The notes under the pieces were generated by a model, which was not told the origin of the DNA, made no database searches, and worked only from the letters and a program-made list of their open reading frames with translations. A stretch of 19,178 bases of DNA from JBBDUG01 sp040904025 (GTDB taxonomy: Bacteria > Patescibacteriota > Minisyncoccia > Phycocordibacterales > SW-6-46-9). The position numbers and the translations under genes were made by a program. Below are positions 14,589-19,178 of this stretch, one piece after another. Location: NCBI GenBank assembly GCA_040904025.1, contig JBBDUG010000041.1, positions 1 to 19,178 on the forward strand, written 5' to 3'. The stretch's first letter is position 1. Each line of letters begins with the position of its first letter.

Positions 14589-15818
14589 ATGAAATACCTA
14601 TACATAATCATACCTGCATTGTTTTTCATCGCGTTCCTGCCCCCTACCGCTGATGCAGCGGTGTCCGGTAAATGTTCTGTTGAGCCCTCAAAGGAACTTG
14701 TTCCTGGTCAAGAAGTTTTTTGGAGGGTTGAACCGTCTGGTGGTAGTGCTGTATATGAATATGAGTGGTCAGGAAGTGAGGGGCTCTCAGGTCATCAGAG
14801 AAATACCTCAATCACATATCGCACTGAAGGGTCAAAATGGGCAGAAGTCACCATCATCTCCGGTGATGAACGTGCAATTGTAGGATGCCCGCATGTATCG
14901 GTAGAATACCCTCCTCTGCGTGGCTCATGTAATGTCAGTACAACTGCATCAAATGAACGTATTCGTACACAATGGGGTGCAGATGTAGTGGGAGGTGATG
15001 GAGCATATACATATTCTTGGAGTGGGTCTGATGGACTTAGTAGCAACCAAACATCTGTTTCAAAAACATATACCACCACGGGAGAAAAGCGGGTACAGGT
15101 GCGTATTTCATCGAACAATGAGACAGTTTCTCTTGACTGCCGCACAGACATACCAGAGCTGAAGGATCTCGAAGAAAATCCCATCACATTTGGATGTGAT
15201 GTACAATCAGGTCTCTATGCCACAGAGCGTGATATTACCTGGTATGGCATATACAATTCTCCCCGAGGAAATTGGGAGGATGGATTTTCATATAGATGGG
15301 ACCTTGAAGATGGACGAACATATGGAAAGCGCGTAAGTATCGAATATAGAGATCCTGGATATGTATCAGGAACCCTCACCACCTCGGAAGAGTTACGTAG
15401 CGACCTTCTTTCGACACAGAGTCAATGTCAGGCATATATTGTAGATGAAGATATATTACCTGGTGTAGAGGTCAACTATGAACGACTTGAGAGGCCGAGA
15501 GATGATCGAAGACGCTCAACAAGCGATCTCTTTGCACGAAATGTAGCAAAGTACCAAAGACGTGCACAAGAAGGTCCTAACGGAGGTTGCTTCATTGCCA
15601 CTGCAGCGTATGGAAGTATCTTAGAGCCAGAAGTCGCCACATTGCGTATATTTCGTGATAGGCACATGGAGACGAATGCAATTGGTCGCGGACTCGTGGA
15701 TGTATACTACACAGCCTCACCTTCACTTGCCTCAATCATTGAAAAAAGCGATGTACTGAGATTCTACTCGCGCATCGCTCTTTCCCCTATTGTTGCTGTA
15801 GTACATATACTCAATTAA
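14589..15818 (+). CDS. Secreted Ig/PKD-like repeat protein with CFI-box C-terminus
   Basis: A 409-aa exported protein of unknown function. A Sec signal peptide (1-24: MKY, hydrophobic 4-17, cleavage near ADA-A) leads into three repeats of about 75-85 residues, each bracketed by a Cys pair: C29/C100, C114/C184 and C203/C280. Repeats one and two share Y-x-Y-x-W-S-G-S-(D/E)-G-L-S and a T-Y-x-T-x-G block, typical of PKD/Ig-like extracellular folds; repeat three is diverged. An Arg/Asp-rich linker (300-326) precedes GGCFIATAAYGS (332-343), then PEVATLRIFRD (348-358) and a hydrophobic end. This is the CFI-box seen at the C-terminus of many bacterial surface proteins, possibly a sorting or anchoring signal. 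Stop codons overlap with ftsH in opposite orientation. Confidence 0.85.
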   Translation: MKYLYIIIPALFFIAFLPPTADAAVSGKCSVEPSKELVPGQEVFWRVEPSGGSAVYEYEWSGSEGLSGHQRNTSITYRTEGSKWAEVTIISGDERAIVGCPHVSVEYPPLRGSCNVSTTASNERIRTQWGADVVGGDGAYTYSWSGSDGLSSNQTSVSKTYTTTGEKRVQVRISSNNETVSLDCRTDIPELKDLEENPITFGCDVQSGLYATERDITWYGIYNSPRGNWEDGFSYRWDLEDGRTYGKRVSIEYRDPGYVSGTLTTSEELRSDLLSTQSQCQAYIVDEDILPGVEVNYERLERPRDDRRRSTSDLFARNVAKYQRRAQEGPNGGCFIATAAYGSILEPEVATLRIFRDRHMETNAIGRGLVDVYYTASPSLASIIEKSDVLRFYSRIALSPIVAVVHILN

Positions 15819-17743
15819 TCTTCCTTGAGTTCATCTTTGACCTCAATTCCGTGCCCCCTGAGGAATGATTCAAATTCTTTTCGCTCCATCGTCTCCTTTT
15901 CAAGGAGTTTTTCAGCAAGCTCATCGAGAACATCACGCTTTTCGGTAATAATAGTATGTGCTTTTTCACGCGCCTCTTCGATAATACGAGAGATTTCGTT
16001 GTCAATGAGTGAAGATATTTTTTCTGAATAATCGCGATCACCCGATGCTTTTCCATAGAGAGCTTTCCCGGTATCGGTCTCCAGTGCAATCGGTCCGATA
16101 TTCTCAGACATTCCATATTTTGTCACCATATCCCGCGCACGTTCGGTAATACGCTCAAGGTCATTTGATGGACCTGTAGTGAGATCCCCAAAGACTTCGA
16201 GCTCCGTGACATATCCTCCGAGCATAACTGCCATAGTATCTTTAAATTCTTTTCGTGATTGAAACCGCCTTTCCTCTGTCGGCAGGTGGAGTGTATATCC
16301 AGCAGCATGCCCGCGAGAGATGATGGAGATCTTGTGAACAGGGTGTGCATATGGAAGCATTGATGCAACCAGTGCATGTCCTGCTTCATGATATGCGGTA
16401 ATTTTCTTTTCATCATCACTGAGAAGATGGCTCCTACGCTCTGGTCCCAGCATCACTTTCTCAATTGAGGCAGTGAGGTCTCTCTGTGCAACCTTTTTCC
16501 TATCATCACGCGCAGCAAGAATTGCCGCTTCATTCATAAGGGATTGTAGATCAGCTCCAGAGAATCCAGGGGTGCGTTCCGCAACCGTTCGTAGTGTCAC
16601 ATCATCTTCCAGGGGCTTCTTGCGTGCATGGACTTCAAGTATTTTTTCACGATCATCGATGTCTGGAAGATCAATACGCACACGACGATCAAAGCGTCCC
16701 GGTCGCAAGAGAGCAGGGTCAAGTACGTCAGGTCGGTTCGTCGCCGCCATCACAATTACCTGCTCATTTGGTTCAAATCCATCAAGTTCAACGAGGATTT
16801 GGTTTAAAGTCTGTTCTCGTTCATCATTCCCCCCTCCAACTCCCACACCACGAGTACGCCCCACAGCATCAATTTCATCTATAAAAATGATTGCAGGGGC
16901 ATTTTTCTTTGCAATCTGAAAGGTGTCACGAACACGACTTGCACCAACACCCACAAACATCTCAACAAACTCAGAACCTGAGATTGAGAAGAATGGAACA
17001 TCAGCTTCACCAGCCACTGCGCGAGCAAGGAGTGTCTTTCCAACACCTGGCGCTCCCATGAGCATAACTCCCTTTGGTATCTCTGCTCCAATATTTATAT
17101 ATTTCTTCGGATTCTGAAGAAAATCAACAATTTCCTTCAATTCCTCTTTTGCTTCTTTGACCCCCGCCACATCATCAAAGGTGATTTTCCTGCTCTCATC
17201 TGTTGGATCAATCATGCGTGCACGAGATTGCCCGAAAGAAAACGCCTGCATACCTGACCCCTTCATTTGGCGAGTAAGAATCCAGATAAAGAAGAGAATG
17301 AGGAGTACGGGGACAAGGAAAGGAGCAAGTTGAATAAGCCAGTATCCGAGACCTGATGGATCTTGTACGGAGAGTGTGATGTTAGGATATTCACTGAGGA
17401 TGACACCGTAGTTGGAGAGTGTCTCAGAAAGAGATGCGCCAGTCTCCTTTCGTGTCTTTACCTGACTCTCATCGGTAAGTGTTACCTCAACCGTATCTCC
17501 CTTTACCACTATCTCATCGACATTTCCCTCCTGTATTTCAGTTGCAAGTTCGGAGAGAGGAATCTCCTCTACATCTCCCTGCCCAGAGAAATGAGAGTAG
17601 AGAGAGATAAGAGTGACAAATACAAGAAGGGCAATAAGGAGCTGGGACCAAAAATTTGGTTTCTTTGGTCCATCCCCTTTTGGTAGTCGTATCTTTGGTT
17701 TTTGTGAGGGTTTCTTTGGACCCCGCTTAGGTGGTTGTGGCAT
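15815..17743 (-). CDS. ftsH: ATP-dependent zinc metalloprotease FtsH
   Basis: A 642-aa membrane AAA+ protease for quality control of membrane and tagged proteins. A Pro/Lys-rich cytoplasmic N-terminus precedes TM1 (about 33-51), an extracytoplasmic domain (52-131) and TM2 (about 134-156). AAA core: Walker A GAPGVGKT (230-237), pore FVG (263-265), Walker B IIFIDEID (285-292), SRH NRPDVLDPALLRPGRFDR (336-353). The protease zinc site is HEAGH (452-456) with D528 in PSND as third ligand. All key residues are present and length is typical. The gene stands alone; its 3' end overlaps the converging CFI-box gene by 4 bp. TATAAT ends 10 nt before the ATG. Confidence 0.98.
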   Translation of the reverse strand: MPQPPKRGPKKPSQKPKIRLPKGDGPKKPNFWSQLLIALLVFVTLISLYSHFSGQGDVEEIPLSELATEIQEGNVDEIVVKGDTVEVTLTDESQVKTRKETGASLSETLSNYGVILSEYPNITLSVQDPSGLGYWLIQLAPFLVPVLLILFFIWILTRQMKGSGMQAFSFGQSRARMIDPTDESRKITFDDVAGVKEAKEELKEIVDFLQNPKKYINIGAEIPKGVMLMGAPGVGKTLLARAVAGEADVPFFSISGSEFVEMFVGVGASRVRDTFQIAKKNAPAIIFIDEIDAVGRTRGVGVGGGNDEREQTLNQILVELDGFEPNEQVIVMAATNRPDVLDPALLRPGRFDRRVRIDLPDIDDREKILEVHARKKPLEDDVTLRTVAERTPGFSGADLQSLMNEAAILAARDDRKKVAQRDLTASIEKVMLGPERRSHLLSDDEKKITAYHEAGHALVASMLPYAHPVHKISIISRGHAAGYTLHLPTEERRFQSRKEFKDTMAVMLGGYVTELEVFGDLTTGPSNDLERITERARDMVTKYGMSENIGPIALETDTGKALYGKASGDRDYSEKISSLIDNEISRIIEEAREKAHTIITEKRDVLDELAEKLLEKETMERKEFESFLRGHGIEVKDELKED

Positions 17744-17753
17744 ATAGGCTCGT

Positions 17754-17781
17754 ATTATACATAAACAGGCGTGTATATAAA
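17754..17781 (-). promoter_or_regulatory. Promoter of ftsH
   Basis: On the minus strand, TTTATA (17781-17776), a 16-nt spacer and a perfect -10 TATAAT (17759-17754). The -10 ends 10 nt before ATG 17743, giving a leader of about 4 nt with no room for a Shine-Dalgarno. The -35 sits in the tail of the terminator at 17785-17812. Confidence 0.6.
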
Positions 17782-17784
17782 GAA

Positions 17785-17812
17785 GGTCCGGAAGGATATA
17801 CCTTACCGGACC
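17785..17812 (-). terminator. Probable terminator of the 120-aa/33-aa operon
   Basis: A GC-rich stem (GGTCCGG plus AAGG, 17785-17795 with 17801-17812, one bulged base) closes a 5-nt loop. On the minus strand it is followed by TTCTTTATATA, a weak T tract. It lies 40 nt after the stop of the 33-aa gene and just before the ftsH promoter. Confidence 0.6.
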
Positions 17813-17852
17813 GGGTGTGAAAACTCTTATATGGTTACACCACTACTCCCAA

Positions 17853-17954
17853 CTACGACGCGTCTCGAAGGTTGTAGTACATATCGAGAATATTAGGGAG
17901 AAACATGGAGGCCAAAAGAATAACAGAGATCACCTCTGCGCTGAGATGTGTCAT
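17853..17954 (-). CDS. 33-aa small membrane protein with strong Shine-Dalgarno
   Basis: A short gene on the minus strand: ATG 17954-17952, stop TAG 17855-17853, 33 codons. The Shine-Dalgarno AAGGAGG (17967-17961) is perfect and 6 nt from the ATG, the best in the window. The peptide begins MTHLSAEV, has a hydrophobic helix (about 8-21, I-S-V-I-L-L-A) and ends hydrophilic (Y-Y-N-L-R-D). It starts 30 nt after the 120-aa gene on the same strand and is followed by a terminator, so the two look like one operon. I do not recognise it. A small single-pass membrane peptide, perhaps a partner of the 120-aa membrane protein, is the most that can be said. Confidence 0.6.
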   Translation of the reverse strand: MTHLSAEVISVILLASMFLPNILDMYYNLRDAS

Positions 17955-17984
17955 GGTAGCCCTCCTTCTTTTAGGTGAGTAGCC

Positions 17985-18347
17985 TTACCTTCGGTGCACT
18001 TCTCCGTTAGGAGAAATTAGGAAGAACTCTCTACTAAACGGGTTGATAAAGAGAGTTTTGTTCTTATCATCCCCTTTGTTCCTTCTCTTGCACCAACCTG
18101 GGTGCAGGAAAGAATATCCCCAGACCTTGAGGAGAATGAGGGTTGCCAGTACCATACCGGCAACCACAATCTCCCAATCCACACCAACAAAGAGTCCGGT
18201 GAAAAAAAGAAGAATATTAAGCCGGAGTATAAAGGAAAGATGAGACTTGAAACGAGAACGGTATTTCTTCGTTTTGCGGGGGTCTAGACGCTTCACATCA
18301 TCAACCTCCACTGATGTCTTCGGGCTGAACCAGTATCGTGTTGCCAT
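17985..18347 (-). CDS. Hypothetical membrane protein, two predicted helices
   Basis: A 120-aa protein of unknown function. A basic, hydrophilic N-terminus (1-37; RYWFSPKT at 4-11, RKTKKYRSRFK at 24-34) is followed by two closely spaced membrane helices (about 38-55 and 58-78) and a soluble C-terminus with LHPGWCKRRN (81-90) and FINPFSREFFLISPNGE (100-116). The distribution of positive charge suggests both ends are cytoplasmic. It starts at ATG 18347, 71 nt from the divergent smpB start, and is followed by the 33-aa gene on the same strand. I do not recognise the family. The frame is open and starts cleanly, so it is probably a real gene. Confidence 0.7.
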   Translation of the reverse strand: MATRYWFSPKTSVEVDDVKRLDPRKTKKYRSRFKSHLSFILRLNILLFFTGLFVGVDWEIVVAGMVLATLILLKVWGYSFLHPGWCKRRNKGDDKNKTLFINPFSREFFLISPNGEVHRR

Positions 18348-18378
18348 AATGGATTCGAAAGATATGAAAGATCAAAAT

Positions 18379-18406
18379 ATGACGAAATCTAAAAATATGA
18401 TACAAT
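18379..18406 (+). promoter_or_regulatory. Promoter of smpB
   Basis: ATGACG (18379-18384, 4 of 6 to TTGACA), a 16-nt spacer and -10 TACAAT (18401-18406) with TGA in the extended -10 position. It ends 12 nt before ATG 18419. No other promoter is seen before the tmRNA, so it may drive both genes. Confidence 0.5.
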
Positions 18407-18418
18407 CACCCCACTTAT

Positions 18419-18871
18419 ATGTCAACGTTAGTATCCAACAAGAAAATAGCACGCGACTACGAGATCCTGGAAACATACCAGGCAGGTATTGAGTTGAAAG
18501 GATTTGAGGTCAAATCCGTCAAAGCAAGTCAGGGATCTCTTGATGGTGCGTATATAAGTATTCGTGGGAGCGAAGCGTTTTTAGTGAACGCCACCATTCC
18601 TGCATTTCAACCAGCAAACGCACCTCAGGACTACGATCCCGAACGTCCGCGGAAGCTCCTTTTGCACAAACGAGAGATTAAAGAACTATCCGAGCGAGAG
18701 AAAGAAGGGGGGTTGACGATAGTCCCCTTAAAGTTGTATACTAAGACTCGGTTTGTGAAGATAGAGTTAGCGCTTGTACGCGGGAAAAAGAAGCATGACA
18801 AGCGTGAGACGATAAAGCGCAAGGATATGCAGCGCGATACCGAACGCTCTTTTAAAAAACGATTTCGATAA
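18419..18871 (+). CDS. smpB: SsrA-binding protein SmpB
   Basis: A 150-aa RNA-binding protein (usual length) that delivers alanyl-tmRNA to stalled ribosomes. Signatures are NKKIARDYEI (7-16), GIELKGFEVKSVKASQG (23-39), a core with RKLLLHKREI (78-87) and GLTIVPLKLY (98-107), then the GKKKHDKRETIKRKD box (122-136). The Lys/Arg-rich tail enters the ribosomal mRNA channel in known structures. All these regions are intact. Its RNA partner tmRNA begins 41 nt after the stop on the same strand, and a hairpin fills the gap. It is divergent from the hypothetical membrane protein gene. No Shine-Dalgarno is present. Confidence 0.98.
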   Translation: MSTLVSNKKIARDYEILETYQAGIELKGFEVKSVKASQGSLDGAYISIRGSEAFLVNATIPAFQPANAPQDYDPERPRKLLLHKREIKELSEREKEGGLTIVPLKLYTKTRFVKIELALVRGKKKHDKRETIKRKDMQRDTERSFKKRFR

Positions 18872-18884
18872 GTCCGGTCGTTCG

Positions 18885-18912
18885 CTTTATCCCCTCTCTG
18901 GAGGGGATAAAG
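18885..18912 (+). promoter_or_regulatory. Perfect 12-bp stem-loop between smpB and tmRNA
   Basis: Arms 18885-18896 and 18901-18912 are perfectly complementary, with a 4-nt loop. The right arm ends on the first G of the tmRNA. No T tract follows, so it is not a classical terminator. A role in 5' processing of a joint smpB-ssrA transcript is inferred. Confidence 0.5.
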
Positions 18913-19178
18913 GGGATGATCGGCATCGATAGAGAAAGTACGTTTGTACGTGCAGAACGGAAGTGTAGGATCTTCCTTAAAATCCTACAAACCATAAGTG
19001 CAAATGAAAACGCACAAGTAAGCCCTTACTTCGGTAAGAAGCTTGCACTCGCTTACGCGTAACGCCTAAGCGATCGTCCACCAGCTGATACCTGATACGC
19101 TGATCTGGATGTCAAACCTTCAGGTTGGGGGTTGAGGAGTCCTCCTCTCTCCTCTTCCTCGAGATCAACAGAGGAAAC
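18912..19178 (+). ncRNA. ssrA: Transfer-messenger RNA (tmRNA), 3' end outside window
   Basis: The 5' end GGGGATGATCGGCATCGAT matches the usual tmRNA start (acceptor strand and D-like loop). The resume codon is GCA at 19000-19002, preceded by ACCATAAGT. The reading frame 19000-19059 encodes ANENAQVSPYF then GKKLALAYA, 20 residues, with stop TAA 19060-19062. Downstream are GC-rich stretches expected of the pseudoknots. The T arm and acceptor 3' strand lie past the edge. It is a one-piece tmRNA in the usual order, not the permuted two-piece form. With SmpB it tags proteins on ribosomes stalled at mRNA ends. The tag ends in LAYA rather than the common LAA. Confidence 0.95.

Noticed and set aside
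17905..17982. A 25-codon plus-strand frame with AGGGAG five nt before its ATG, antisense to the 33-aa gene
   Set aside because: The minus-strand frame has a better Shine-Dalgarno, sits in an operon and is followed by a terminator. No promoter was found for the plus-strand frame.
18885..18912. Rho-independent terminator of smpB
   Set aside because: The stem is strong but no T tract follows on either strand, and it runs into the tmRNA.

Overview
This window looks like a chromosomal segment of a Patescibacteria (CPR) member, probably of the Parcubacteria/Paceibacteria side. The reasons are a secretin-less type IV pilus cluster in the order pilM-N-O-(P-like)-B-T-C-pilin-pilD, short reduced versions of housekeeping proteins (a cysteine-free MutY-type glycosylase, a ComF without its zinc ribbon, a PilB with half of its tetracysteine motif), and start sites that mostly lack Shine-Dalgarno sequences. 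The lineage is inferred from gene order and protein style; no marker gene was searched.

Layout. Positions 1-8382 (minus strand) hold a nearly complete inner-membrane type IV pilus machine: PilM, PilN, PilO and a PilP-like protein (assembly platform), PilB (extension ATPase), PilT (retraction ATPase), PilC (platform core), a four-cysteine pilin, PilD (prepilin peptidase) and the start of a second prepilin running off the left edge. No outer-membrane secretin is seen, as expected for a cell without a classical outer membrane. comF (8426-9064, plus) is divergent from pilM, so DNA uptake is a plausible role for the pilus. tRNA-Ser(GCU) follows at 9111-9200.

Positions 9234-11391 (minus) hold two overlapping ATP-grasp ligase genes, the most enigmatic cassette here. 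Divergent from them, on the plus strand, are a MutY-type DNA glycosylase with a C-terminal winged helix, then RecG helicase: a small DNA-repair unit. A minus-strand tRNA reads as tRNA-Ile(UAU). Next comes a secreted protein with three cysteine-paired Ig/PKD-like repeats and a CFI-box C-terminus, converging on FtsH with overlapping stop codons.

The right end carries a two-gene membrane micro-operon (120 aa and 33 aa; the small gene has the only textbook Shine-Dalgarno I found), then smpB and ssrA (tmRNA, cut by the window edge). SmpB and tmRNA together perform trans-translation, and FtsH nearby is one protease that could clear tagged proteins.

A recurring feature is a sigma70-like -10 hexamer only 6-12 nt before the start codon of lead genes (pilD, the second ATP-grasp gene, the MutY-type gene, recG, the CFI-box gene, ftsH, smpB). 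This implies leaderless or nearly leaderless mRNAs. No CRISPR array, insertion sequence or phage gene was seen, and no stretch over 300 bases lacks a gene.
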